Shown: positions 8,505 through 16,027, counted from the stretch's first letter. The stretch: DNA of 36,757 nt from Candidatus Blautia faecipullorum (GCA_019115125.1 DXEG01000062.1:1-36757), one strand, 5' to 3'. Notes: generated from the letters alone by a model not told the origin. Program-made: numbers and translations.

Positions 8505-8593
8505 CCTCCTTTAAATTATACATGTTTCTCATGTATATTTGCCTTTATTAAATAACCCCGCAGACAGAACCCATCCCCGCCCATGGGTTATTT
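8505..8593 (-). promoter_or_regulatory. Structured leader of acsA with two inverted repeats
   Basis: Directly upstream of the acsA Shine-Dalgarno (AAAGGAGG) are two inverted repeats. ATACATG at 8518-8524 pairs with CATGTAT at 8530-8536, with a 5-base loop. AAATAACCC at 8550-8558 pairs with GGGTTATTT at 8585-8593 and encloses 26 bases of C-rich sequence. A TATAAT hexamer overlaps the small repeat, but it is too close to the start codon to serve as a promoter. Together with the terminator at 8600-8628, the layout looks like a regulated leader RNA or protein operator. The ligand and mechanism are unknown. Confidence 0.5.
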
Positions 8594-8599
8594 TCGTGT

Positions 8600-8628
8600 A
8601 AAAAATGCCTGGAGACCGCCGTCTCCGG
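8600..8628 (-). terminator. Intrinsic terminator between the upstream cooC and acsA
   Basis: On the minus strand GCC-GGAGAC, a GGCG loop and GTCTCC-A-GGC form a stem (8607-8628) followed directly by a run of six T (8600-8605). This is a good Rho-independent terminator inside the operon, about 100 bases ahead of the acsA start. A GC-rich palindrome at 8640-8653 lies just before it. A TATAAT hexamer at 8671-8676 with a weak -35 could start a separate leader transcript. Partial read-through or attenuation is inferred. Confidence 0.75.
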
Positions 8629-8698
8629 CTCAGATCCCCCCGCCGCGCGGCGGCGAAGGAGATATCTTCGATTATAAAATAAATTCAATAAATTCAGA

Positions 8699-9469
8699 TT
8701 ATAAATTCAGGCCGTCGACGATCCTGCGGATCGCCTGCTTCACCGGATTATCTTCCGGAAGAGAAGCCGTAGGACGTCCCTCGCAGTCGTACTCGTATAC
8801 CGTCTCGTCCTGGGGAACCACGCCGAGGAGATGAAGTCCCTGATTGGCGATCTCCTCCTGTATTCCGGCATTTAATTCTCCCTTTGGCGCCCGGTTGACG
8901 ATCAATCCCACCACAGAAGGATGCATACCGCACTCCTCGATCAGCCTGGCAATCCTGCCCACAGCCTGAATCCCTCTTCTGGAGCAGTCGCTTACCAGGA
9001 TCGCAGTCTGCATGGAGGGAAGCACGCCGCGGCTGATGTGTTCCATTCCAGCTTCATTGTCCACTACAAAATACGGATAATTGTTCTGATATTTCGCAAG
9101 CTGCGCCTGAAGAAGGCCGTTTACATAACAATAACAGCCCTTGCCCTGGGTTCTTCCCATGACAAGCAGATCAAAATCATCATCTTCAATCAATGCGTCC
9201 TCAAAGCGGAGCTCCGCATAATCCGCTTTTGACATGCCGGTAGGGATCGGGCTTTCTTTTGCCATCTCGGCCTGGGCGATCTCCTCGCGTACATCGCCGA
9301 GGGTGGTTTCCACCTTCACGCCGAGAACCTCATTCAGATTGGAATTCGCGTCCGCGTCCACCGCGAGGATCGGTCCCTTGCCCTGCTCGCACAGGTACTG
9401 GACGATCATCCCGCACAGAGTTGTTTTTCCCACGCCGCCTTTTCCGGCTACAGCAATCACATGTGCCAT
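8699..9469 (-). CDS. cooC: CooC/AcsF-type nickel-insertion ATPase (upstream of acsA)
   Basis: A second MinD-like maturation ATPase, 256 residues long. It has a deviant Walker A at residues 9-17 (GKGGVGKTT), the stretch AVDADANSNLNEVLG at 36-50 and the Cys112-x-Cys114 pair in GKGCYCYVNG that in CooC binds Ni or Zn at the dimer interface. The VVDNEAGMEHISRG block is typical of the family. It is clearly divergent from the other CooC of the operon, so the two probably serve different targets: one for the CODH C-cluster, one for the ACS A-cluster. The start at ATG 9469 follows AGGAGG. The gene lies 66 bases after cooT and 200 bases before acsA, from which it is separated by a terminator. Confidence 0.9.
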   Translation of the reverse strand: MAHVIAVAGKGGVGKTTLCGMIVQYLCEQGKGPILAVDADANSNLNEVLGVKVETTLGDVREEIAQAEMAKESPIPTGMSKADYAELRFEDALIEDDDFDLLVMGRTQGKGCYCYVNGLLQAQLAKYQNNYPYFVVDNEAGMEHISRGVLPSMQTAILVSDCSRRGIQAVGRIARLIEECGMHPSVVGLIVNRAPKGELNAGIQEEIANQGLHLLGVVPQDETVYEYDCEGRPTASLPEDNPVKQAIRRIVDGLNL

Positions 9470-9535
9470 CTAAAGATGCCTCCTATATTTTCAGTCTATA
9501 TATCCAAAACAGGGCTGAGTCTGTTCCTCAGCAAC

Positions 9536-9718
9536 TTATTCACAGCGAAGCTTTACAACGCTGTTTGCAAGATCCACCATAAGGATATGGCCTTCGACGA
9601 CTCTTTCGTCTCCCATAATATCTCTGAGGATCACTTTATCTCCGTCTACGTCAATCCTGCTTACATTTTTAAATATAACGGAATCATCGCTTTCTTTAAA
9701 AACCGTTGCAAGACACAT
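9536..9718 (-). CDS. cooT: CooT-like small nickel-binding protein
   Basis: This 60-residue protein begins MCLATVF and matches the CooT family, small dimeric beta-rich proteins encoded with CO dehydrogenase genes. In Rhodospirillum rubrum CooT, nickel binds through the N-terminal region including Cys2. The start matters: GTG at 9727 lies inside the ribosome-binding site GGGAGGTG, so the right start is ATG 9718, eight bases after GGAGG. That start places cysteine at position 2, as needed for the family nickel site. The ending VVKLRCE adds one more Cys. It stands between the His-rich gene and cooC on the same strand, which supports a role in nickel delivery to CODH/ACS. Confidence 0.82.
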   Translation of the reverse strand: MCLATVFKESDDSVIFKNVSRIDVDGDKVILRDIMGDERVVEGHILMVDLANSVVKLRCE

Positions 9719-9745
9719 TTCTGTCACCTCCCGGACTATCCTGTA

Positions 9746-10069
9746 TTATTTCAATTCTTCTTTCACAAGCGAAAGAGCAAGGCTCAGACGCATATTCCCC
9801 TTCTGGAAATCCCCAACTGCCTCCTTAATGGTCCTGGCAGCGGCAGAAAGCCCCATTTTTTCGAGATTCTCCGCCATCTGATCAAGCTCCTGGGCATGGT
9901 GTTCATTATGCTGGAGCATATAAGTCAAAAGCGCCGTTGTTTCATTCCTGCAGTCGCCGCCCTGGCAGGAGCCGCAATGCTCATGAGAATGATTCTGACA
10001 CCCTTCTTCGTGTGAATGATCATGTCCGTGCTGGACAGGATTACCGATTTCATCTTTAATGAGATGCAT
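9746..10069 (-). CDS. Small His/Cys-rich putative nickel-binding protein, first gene of the acs operon
   Basis: This 107-residue protein has two parts. Residues 1-40 hold eight His and four Cys (Cys24, 32, 35, 40) in runs such as HGHDHSHEE and HSHEHCGSC, typical of metal-storage or metal-chaperone tails. Residues 42-107 look like two or three amphipathic helices, with YMLQHNEHHAQEL near 50. I cannot assign it to a named family with certainty. R. rubrum CooJ is functionally comparable, but its His-rich part is at the C-terminus. It starts 93 bases downstream of the best operon promoter, has an AAGGAG site, and is followed 27 bases later by cooT. The context strongly suggests nickel supply for the CODH and ACS clusters. 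Confidence 0.8.
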   Translation of the reverse strand: MHLIKDEIGNPVQHGHDHSHEEGCQNHSHEHCGSCQGGDCRNETTALLTYMLQHNEHHAQELDQMAENLEKMGLSAAARTIKEAVGDFQKGNMRLSLALSLVKEELK

Positions 10070-10083
10070 AATTCTACTCCTTT

Positions 10084-10112
10084 CTCCGGCCGGATAACAA
10101 TAAATGCCGGAG
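10084..10112 (-). promoter_or_regulatory. Hairpin in the 5' leader of the acs operon, next to the ribosome-binding site
   Basis: CTCCGGC at 10084-10090 pairs with GCCGGAG at 10106-10112, a 7-bp stem with a 15-base loop, ending just before the AAAGGAG site of the His-rich gene. In the plus orientation it is followed by TTTTT, but no plus-strand gene precedes it. It may therefore act in the minus-strand leader by affecting ribosome access. Confidence 0.45.
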
Positions 10113-10161
10113 TTTTTCTAAAAAAGTGCATAGTTATGACAAGAAATTATCAATTACAGAT

Positions 10162-10190
10162 ATTATACATCTTTCTCTATTGATTAGCAA
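10162..10190 (-). promoter_or_regulatory. Probable sigma-A promoter of the Wood-Ljungdahl operon
   Basis: On the minus strand TTGCTA (10185-10190) is followed by a 17-base spacer and a perfect TATAAT (10162-10167). Transcription would begin near 10155 and give a leader of about 85 bases before the His-rich gene. The surrounding 10120-10480 stretch is markedly A+T-rich and contains no supported gene. Confidence 0.65.
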
Positions 10191-10442
10191 GAAAATATTG
10201 ATAAATTCCCATCAAAAACAACGGAAAAAGCTCTTTTTATTTCTGGATATTTGTAATATTTTTCCATGGTTAAAAACATTTGTTATTATTGTGACAATGA
10301 TGTTTTTTTATTAACAAGACTTGCTGCCCGTCAAACCTGCTTTTTCTGCACACCTTCCCTTCCTGACGCTGAGGATAAAACAGATCTGTTAATTTCAGAT
10401 TACATAATATCTGTTATCGTAGTATTTTTTTAATAAAAAAGA

Positions 10443-10472
10443 TGTTCTTCTTTCATATTTGTATGATATAAT
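10443..10472 (+). promoter_or_regulatory. Promoter of the aldo/keto reductase gene (extended -10)
   Basis: TATAAT at 10467-10472 is preceded by TGA at 10464-10466, giving an extended -10 (TGNTATAAT). No good -35 is present; TGTTCT at 10443-10448 is the best available. Transcription would start near 10479, just ahead of a strong dyad. Confidence 0.6.
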
Positions 10473-10489
10473 GAACAATATATCGCCGG

Positions 10490-10524
10490 GCACTGCAGTT
10501 TTCACACACGAAAACCCGCAGTGC
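10490..10524 (+). promoter_or_regulatory. Strong stem-loop in the 5' leader of the aldo/keto reductase
   Basis: GCACTGC at 10490-10496 pairs with GCAGTGC at 10518-10524, and the inner TTTTC at 10499-10503 pairs with GAAAA at 10510-10514 around an ACACAC loop. It lies about 10 bases after the predicted transcription start and 37 bases before the AGGAGG site. No T-run follows, so an operator or a regulatory RNA hairpin is more likely than a terminator. Confidence 0.5.
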
Positions 10525-10573
10525 ATTTTATGGAAGGAACGGTCCTGCAGAAGACCGGATAGGAGGAACTGTT

Positions 10574-11401
10574 TTGACAACTGCTGTATTTCTAAATAAC
10601 GACAGAAAAATGCCCCTTTTAGGTTTGGGTGTCTATAAAGCAATCGGAGAAAACGAAGCGGAAAACGCCATTATCCACGCAGTGAAGTGCGGATACCGCA
10701 TGATCGACACAGCATCCGTATATAAAAACGAGGAAAATGTAGGCCGGGGAATCGCAAAATGCGGCGTCCCCAGAAAAGACCTTTTTATTACAACAAAGCT
10801 CTGGAACAACGCTCAGCGTCTGGGAGATGTGGAAGGCGCCTTTCAGCGCAGCCTTGACCGTCTGGGTCTGGATTACATCGATCTTTATCTGATCCACTGG
10901 CCTGTCCCCGGATGCTACCTCAGTACCTGGAAGGAAATGGAAAAGCTGCTGGGCTCCGGGCAGGTTCATTCCATAGGCGTCAGCAACTTCCAGATCCATC
11001 ACCTTGAAGAGCTGCGCAAGGTTTCCGGAATCGTTCCTGCAGTCAATCAGATTGAATGTCACCCTCTCTGTTATCCGAAAGAGCTGATCAGCTACTGTCA
11101 GGATAACGGGATTCAGGTTCAGGCTTACGCCCCTCTTGCCAGAGGCGCTTACCTGGATAATGACATTTTCTGTGTGCTTGGCACCAAATATGCCCGGACT
11201 CCCGCGCAGATCGGACTTCGCTGGGCTGTACAGAAGGGAATTTCCGTTATCCCAAAATCCGTCCATCCTGACCGGATCGAATCCAACGGAAATATTTTCG
11301 ACTTTTCCATCGACCAGGAAGATATGGATCTTCTGGATACTCTGAACGAGGATTTCCACAGCTCCCATGTACCCGAGGATCTGCAGGGAGTGATTCTGTA
11401 A
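10574..11401 (+). CDS. Aldo/keto reductase
   Basis: This 275-residue NAD(P)H-dependent oxidoreductase has an (alpha/beta)8 barrel. The AKR catalytic tetrad is visible: Asp45 and Tyr50 in RMIDTASVYKNEENVG, Lys75 in FITTKLWN and His108 in YLIHWP. The cofactor-binding stretch IPKSVHPDRIESN lies near the C-terminus. The start is TTG at 10574, seven bases after AGGAGG; no ATG fits better. Length and motifs match the diketogulonate-reductase / prostaglandin-F-synthase-like branch, but the substrate cannot be predicted. It is a single-gene unit with its own promoter and terminator, divergent from the acs operon, so no functional link to acetogenesis is shown. Confidence 0.93.
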   Translation: MTTAVFLNNDRKMPLLGLGVYKAIGENEAENAIIHAVKCGYRMIDTASVYKNEENVGRGIAKCGVPRKDLFITTKLWNNAQRLGDVEGAFQRSLDRLGLDYIDLYLIHWPVPGCYLSTWKEMEKLLGSGQVHSIGVSNFQIHHLEELRKVSGIVPAVNQIECHPLCYPKELISYCQDNGIQVQAYAPLARGAYLDNDIFCVLGTKYARTPAQIGLRWAVQKGISVIPKSVHPDRIESNGNIFDFSIDQEDMDLLDTLNEDFHSSHVPEDLQGVIL

Positions 11402-11422
11402 TTTCAAAAAGCATACGCAGAA

Positions 11423-11469
11423 AGGCGGTTCATCCTGTTTCTTCAAATCAGGAAGAACCGCCTTTTTTT
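11423..11469 (+). terminator. Terminator of the aldo/keto reductase gene
   Basis: AGGCGGTTC-ATCCTG pairs with CAGGA-AGAACCGCCT across an 11-base loop and is followed by seven T (11463-11469). The hairpin abuts the gpsA stop codon on the other strand, so it may also serve as a weaker terminator for gpsA, where the T-run is poor. Confidence 0.85.
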
Positions 11470-12475
11470 ACCACGGAAGCATCGGAGCCTCCACTTTTTT
11501 ATCACGCACCATCAGATCTCTCACTGCCTCAGACGCGGCTTTGTTCTCAAAGAGAACCTTATTTACCTCATCTATGATCGGCATCTCCACCTGATATTTC
11601 TCAGAAAGGCTTTTCGCGGCCTTGGCGGAATAAACGCCCTCAACAACCATCTTCACCTCATCCATGGCTTCCTGCATGGAATATCCCTTGCCCATAAGAT
11701 ATCCGGCCTTTCTGTTGCGGCTGTGGACGCTGGCGCAGGTAACGATCAGATCACCGATTCCCGAAAGCCCGTAGAAGGTCTCGATCTTCGCTCCCATCTT
11801 TGTTCCCAGACGGGCAATCTCCGCCATCCCCCTTGTGATCAGGGCCGCTTTTGTATTGTCGCCGTAGCCCAGCCCGTCGGCGGTGCCCGCCGCAAGAGCA
11901 ATGACATTTTTCAGCGCTCCGCCCAGCTCAACGCCGAGAATGTCCGGCGTAGTATAGACGCGGAATACAGGGCTCATAAAAATCCCCTGAAGATATTCCG
12001 CTGTTTCTCTTTTGGCCGCGCTGACCACGCAGGTGGTAGGCAGTCCTTTTCCGACTTCCTCCGCGTGGCTTGGGCCGGAAAGAACGCAGACGTCAGCCTG
12101 TGGAATCTCCTGGCTGATGATCTCGCTTAAGGTCATCAGCGTATGCTCTTCCACGCCTTTTGCCACATTCACAATGATCTGTCCCTTTTTCACAAAAGAA
12201 GCCATCTGATGCGAGGTGCTTCTCGTGAAGGGAGAGGGAACCGCGAGAACCGCGACGTCCGGCGATTCCAGACACGCCTCCAGATCTGAAGTGATTTCAA
12301 TTTTTTCGGGGAGACGCACTCCCGGAAGCTTTGACGCATGTTCTCTTTTTTCTCTCAGCATCTCCACTTCATCCTGCAAAGCTGACCAGAGCTTCACCTC
12401 ATGGCCGTTGTTATAGAGGAGAAGAGACAGCGCCGTCCCCCAGCTCCCCGCGCCTAACACACTGATTTTTGCCAT
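11468..12475 (-). CDS. gpsA: Glycerol-3-phosphate dehydrogenase [NAD(P)+]
   Basis: This enzyme reduces dihydroxyacetone phosphate to sn-glycerol 3-phosphate, the backbone for phospholipids. The Rossmann motif GAGSWGTALS is near the N-terminus, with VLSGPSHAEEV in the middle and the substrate-binding region GGALKNVIALAAG plus the YGDNTKAALITRG helix after it. It has about 335 residues, normal for the family. Two starts are possible: ATG 12487 (AAAGG three bases away) and ATG 12475 (GGAG three bases away). I prefer 12475 because it yields the usual MAKISVLG beginning, but the choice is weakly supported. It follows plsY in the same operon; the two enzymes act in succession in phosphatidic-acid synthesis. 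Confidence 0.93.
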   Translation of the reverse strand: MAKISVLGAGSWGTALSLLLYNNGHEVKLWSALQDEVEMLREKREHASKLPGVRLPEKIEITSDLEACLESPDVAVLAVPSPFTRSTSHQMASFVKKGQIIVNVAKGVEEHTLMTLSEIISQEIPQADVCVLSGPSHAEEVGKGLPTTCVVSAAKRETAEYLQGIFMSPVFRVYTTPDILGVELGGALKNVIALAAGTADGLGYGDNTKAALITRGMAEIARLGTKMGAKIETFYGLSGIGDLIVTCASVHSRNRKAGYLMGKGYSMQEAMDEVKMVVEGVYSAKAAKSLSEKYQVEMPIIDEVNKVLFENKAASEAVRDLMVRDKKVEAPMLPW

Positions 12476-12536
12476 TTGCTCCACCATTTACCTTTCTGTA
12501 AATATATCGATCAGGACGCCGGTATACGTCCCGATT

Positions 12537-13178
12537 CTATTTCTTTTTGCCAAGATAAATCCGGTTTTCATTTCCATGGACAAGGCGTACGATATTTTCT
12601 CTGTGCTTGTAAAAAGCCAGAACCGTCAGCGCCGCCATCACTCCGTACATTTCCAGCGTACGGGGCCTGTCCATACCGTAAGCCCCCATTTCTCCAAGAA
12701 CAAGCATTACGGCCAGAGCGGTAACATACGCGCTGAGGGAGCACAGAGAAACATAGTGGGTCAGGAAAAACAGCGCAAAAAACACCACTGCCCCGATCAC
12801 AAAGATCCTCCAGTCAAAGGCGAGAACAAAGCCCACCGAGGCCGCCACTCCTTTGCCGCCCCTGAAATTCAGGTACGCCGGAAAATTATGTCCCAGGATA
12901 CATCCCGCCGCGGCGTATACGGAAAGCAGAGGAAGGATATCGCTCTCTGTCCGCCCGAAAATAAGCCTTGCCAGCAAAACGGCGATCACGCATTTCAGAA
13001 GATCGCCCAAAAGAGTCAGCGCCCCCGCTTTTCTGCCGAAGGTACGCAGAGCGTTTGTGGTACCGGCATTTCCGCTCCCATGCTCTCTGATGTCTGTCTT
13101 GTGCATTTTTCCAATGATATACGAGGTCTGAAACAGACCGCATACATATCCGACAGCCAAACAAATAATTCGTTCCAT
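12537..13178 (-). CDS. plsY: Glycerol-3-phosphate acyltransferase PlsY
   Basis: This 213-residue integral membrane enzyme transfers an acyl group from acyl-phosphate to glycerol 3-phosphate, making lysophosphatidic acid. The three PlsY motifs are present: HGSGNAGTTNALR near residue 33, GHNFPAYLNFRGGKGVA near 97, and HRENIVRLVHGNENR near the C-terminus. Several hydrophobic stretches fit the seven-helix topology. It lies 64 bases after der and about 60 bases before gpsA, all on the minus strand. The der-plsY-gpsA order is common in Clostridia and couples lipid precursor synthesis to the ribosome-assembly GTPase. Confidence 0.94.
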   Translation of the reverse strand: MERIICLAVGYVCGLFQTSYIIGKMHKTDIREHGSGNAGTTNALRTFGRKAGALTLLGDLLKCVIAVLLARLIFGRTESDILPLLSVYAAAGCILGHNFPAYLNFRGGKGVAASVGFVLAFDWRIFVIGAVVFFALFFLTHYVSLCSLSAYVTALAVMLVLGEMGAYGMDRPRTLEMYGVMAALTVLAFYKHRENIVRLVHGNENRIYLGKKK

Positions 13179-13242
13179 AACTTCTCCTCCAGGTATAAAG
13201 ACAATATTACGGCTATAAAAATAGCATACACTGTCTTATCCG

Positions 13243-14568
13243 TCAACTCTTCTCTCCCCTCTGGCGGACAATAAATTTCAGCGATGTCCCCCGGAAACCG
13301 AAAGCGTCTCTGATCTTATTTTCCAGATAGCGGGTATATGAAAAATGCATCAGTTCCTTGTCGTTTACAAAAATAACAAAAGTAGGCGGCCTTACTCCCA
13401 CCTGAGTCATGTAGAAGATCTTAAGGCGCTTTCCTCTGTCTGAGGGCGGCTGCTGCATGGCCACCGCCTCCGACAGGATCTCATTGAGCACTCCCGTCTG
13501 GATACGGAGAGTCTGATTTTCGATCACCGCGTCGATGGTTTCAAAAAGACGGGGGATTCTCTGTCCTGTTTTCGCGGAGATAAACACGATCTCCGCATAA
13601 GGCATATAAGCCAGGACTTCACGGATCCGGCTGGTGTATTTATAAATGGTCCTGTCGTCCTTCTCAATGGCGTCCCATTTATTCACTGCAATGATCACGC
13701 CCTTTCCCTTTTCGTGGGCGATTCCGGCAATTTTGGCGTCCTGCTCCGTAACGCCTTCTACCGCGTCGATGAGGATCACTACCACATGAGCCCGCTCCAC
13801 GGCGGTCACCGTGCGGATCACGCTGTATCTTTCGATCTCCTCCTTTACTTTGCCCTTTCGCCTGAGACCTGCGGTATCAATAAAAATATAATCTTTTCCC
13901 TGCCATTTTACCTTTGTGTCCACGGCGTCCCTTGTCGTGCCGGCAATATCAGAAACGATCACCCGGTCTTCCCCCAGCAGCCGGTTGACAAGAGAGGATT
14001 TCCCCACGTTGGGCTTTCCTACCACAGCGATCCTGGGAATGTCATCCTCCTCTTCCTCCCGGCAGTCCTCCGGGAACTCCTTTACCACCTCGTCCAGAAG
14101 ATCGCCGATTCCGGTACGGTTGGCCGCGGAAACCGTCACGGGCTCCCCAATGCCAAGATTATAAAACTCGTAGACATCCATCATGTATTTTTGAAGGCTG
14201 TCCACTTTATTCACCACAAGGATCACCGGCTTCTGGCTGCGGCGGAGCATATCCGCCACCTTTGCGTCGGCATCCACCAGGCCCTGACGGACATCTGTGA
14301 TAAAAATGATCACGTCCGCGGTATCAATGGCGATCTGCGCCTGATCCCTCATCTGGGAAAGAATAATATCGCTGCTGTCCGGCTCAATTCCGCCTGTATC
14401 TATAAGAGTGAAGGAATGATCCAGCCAGGTAACGTCCGCGTAGATCCGGTCCCGGGTCACTCCCGGGGTGTCCTTTACTATGGAAATCATTTCCCCGGCA
14501 AGCACATTAAACAACGTAGACTTACCCACATTAGGCCTGCCCACGATTGCTACTACTGGTTTGCTCAT
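13243..14568 (-). CDS. der: Ribosome biogenesis GTPase Der (EngA)
   Basis: This 441-residue protein has two tandem GTPase domains and a C-terminal KH-like domain, as expected for Der, an essential 50S-subunit assembly factor. The first G1 motif is GRPNVGKST at residues 10-18 with DTGGIEPDS as G3 and NKVDS as G4. The second domain has GKPNVGKSS, DTAGLRRKGK and NKWDA. The protein ends in a basic tail (FIVRQRGEKS). The start codon lies 38 bases inside the 3' end of the upstream radical SAM gene, so the two are probably translated in a coupled way. Confidence 0.96.
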   Translation of the reverse strand: MSKPVVAIVGRPNVGKSTLFNVLAGEMISIVKDTPGVTRDRIYADVTWLDHSFTLIDTGGIEPDSSDIILSQMRDQAQIAIDTADVIIFITDVRQGLVDADAKVADMLRRSQKPVILVVNKVDSLQKYMMDVYEFYNLGIGEPVTVSAANRTGIGDLLDEVVKEFPEDCREEEEDDIPRIAVVGKPNVGKSSLVNRLLGEDRVIVSDIAGTTRDAVDTKVKWQGKDYIFIDTAGLRRKGKVKEEIERYSVIRTVTAVERAHVVVILIDAVEGVTEQDAKIAGIAHEKGKGVIIAVNKWDAIEKDDRTIYKYTSRIREVLAYMPYAEIVFISAKTGQRIPRLFETIDAVIENQTLRIQTGVLNEILSEAVAMQQPPSDRGKRLKIFYMTQVGVRPPTFVIFVNDKELMHFSYTRYLENKIRDAFGFRGTSLKFIVRQRGEKS

Positions 14569-15913
14569 ACATCTGTCTCCTTATCTGTTTATTATGGTCA
14601 GGCGGATCCAGCACAGAGGCCACCAGATCGGCCCCGTCCTCATCCACCACTACAATTTCTGTTTTCAAATAATCAGAAAGCTCTTCCACGGTCACATCAT
14701 CAAGAAACACATCTTCCCCGCTCCTCAGCATATTGCAGGGAAGCAGAAGCTTTTCGCCCAGATCGCGGCCCCCAAGCTGCTCTTTAAGATCCTGTCCGGT
14801 TATAAGGCCGGAAACCGTAATCTCCTCTCCGAAAAAATGGTTCGTGATCACTTTTACCTCCGCGCGCACATTGGGAAATTTCTCCCGGATCAGGGAGACG
14901 CATTTCTCCAGATAAGGGCCGGCAAGCTTCCCTGTGGCGATAACAGCTCTCAGAGTCCTGTCGTCCCCCCGGCGCTCCTCAAGGGCCCGGCGGACCTCCG
15001 CGTCAAGCAGCCGCAGCATCCCGACGCCGTTCTCCAACTGGATATAGCCGTCATAGCGGGATTCCTCCGGCAGCTCCTGCCCGGCCAGGATATACCACTC
15101 GTCAGAGGCATGTACAAAATGGATCCCGTGCTTTTCATACATTCGCTTCTGCCAGCGGTGGATCCGCTCCAGTACCTGAACCGCGTCTTCCTTTTCAAAA
15201 GCCTTCAAAGGATAAAGACCCTCCCGGAACTTCGTCAGTCCTACCGGAACCACCGACACGCTCTGCAGCACCGGCGCGTAGGCGGAAAGCTTCCGGAGGC
15301 TGTATTCCAGCTCCTCGCCGTCGTTAATTCCCTTGCAGAGGACAATCTGTCCGTTCATGGAAATCCCCGCCTCATAAAAACGGTCCACTTTTTCAAGAGC
15401 CTGCCCGGCGAAACGGTTGTGGAGCATTTCACAGCGCAGCTCCGGATTCATAGCCTGAAAGGAAATATTGATAGGCTCCAGACGATATTTTATGACGCGC
15501 TCAACATCTCTTTCGCTCATGTTGGTAAGAGTCACATAATTCCCCTGCAGAAAAGAAAGTCTGGAATCATCGTCTTTAAAATAAAGGGTCTCCCTCATTC
15601 CAGGGGGCATCTGATCGATGAAACAAAAAATACAGCGGTTGCTGCAGGAACGGTATTCATCCATCAGACCATTTTCAAATTCAACTCCCAGATCCTCTTC
15701 ATACTCCTTCTCCACCTCCAGCTCCCACAGCTCTCCGTCTGCTTTTTCCACCAGAAGCGTCACGAATTCGTCGTTCATCAGATACCGGTAATCGAACACA
15801 TCCTCCACCGGCTGATCGTTTATGGCTGTCAGGATATCTCCCGGCTCCAGCTCCAGTTCCTCCGCGATACTTCCCGGCAGGACTCTGGATATCACATGCT
15901 TTTTATCTTTCAA
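14531..15913 (-). CDS. Radical SAM protein of the DUF512 family with PDZ-like N-terminus
   Basis: This 460-residue protein begins with a PDZ-like domain (about 1-75, with SIAEELELEPGDILTAI). A radical SAM CxxxCxxC motif follows in CSNRCIFCFIDQMP near residue 94, then the DUF512 region in the second half (YILAGQELPEESRYDG and VITNHFFGEEITVSGLITG). The combination is characteristic of a conserved Clostridia family next to der. The reaction is not known to me. The start is TTG at 15913 with GAGAGGG upstream. It is the first gene of the der-plsY-gpsA operon and overlaps der by 38 bases. The protein is probably cytoplasmic, as no signal peptide is seen. Confidence 0.88.
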   Translation of the reverse strand: MKDKKHVISRVLPGSIAEELELEPGDILTAINDQPVEDVFDYRYLMNDEFVTLLVEKADGELWELEVEKEYEEDLGVEFENGLMDEYRSCSNRCIFCFIDQMPPGMRETLYFKDDDSRLSFLQGNYVTLTNMSERDVERVIKYRLEPINISFQAMNPELRCEMLHNRFAGQALEKVDRFYEAGISMNGQIVLCKGINDGEELEYSLRKLSAYAPVLQSVSVVPVGLTKFREGLYPLKAFEKEDAVQVLERIHRWQKRMYEKHGIHFVHASDEWYILAGQELPEESRYDGYIQLENGVGMLRLLDAEVRRALEERRGDDRTLRAVIATGKLAGPYLEKCVSLIREKFPNVRAEVKVITNHFFGEEITVSGLITGQDLKEQLGGRDLGEKLLLPCNMLRSGEDVFLDDVTVEELSDYLKTEIVVVDEDGADLVASVLDPPDHNKQIRRQMYEQTSSSNRGQA

Positions 15914-15990
15914 TCTGATCCCTCTCTGTCATATCATAAAAAGTGGCGTCACTTTCTGTTTTCAGCTTATCTGCTGTCCATACCGCTACT

Positions 15991-16019
15991 ATCATAACAA
16001 TTTCAGAAGTAAAAATCAA
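15991..16019 (-). promoter_or_regulatory. Promoter of the DUF512-der-plsY-gpsA operon
   Basis: On the minus strand TTGATT (16014-16019), a 17-base spacer and TATGAT (15991-15996) form a good sigma-A promoter about 70 bases before the TTG start. Its -35 is only eight bases from the -35 of the divergent prs promoter. Confidence 0.65.
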
Positions 16020-16027
16020 TAAATTCC

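Noticed and set aside
8515..8520. TATAAT as a promoter directly before acsA
   Set aside because: Transcription would start inside the ribosome-binding site and no -35 is present at the proper distance.
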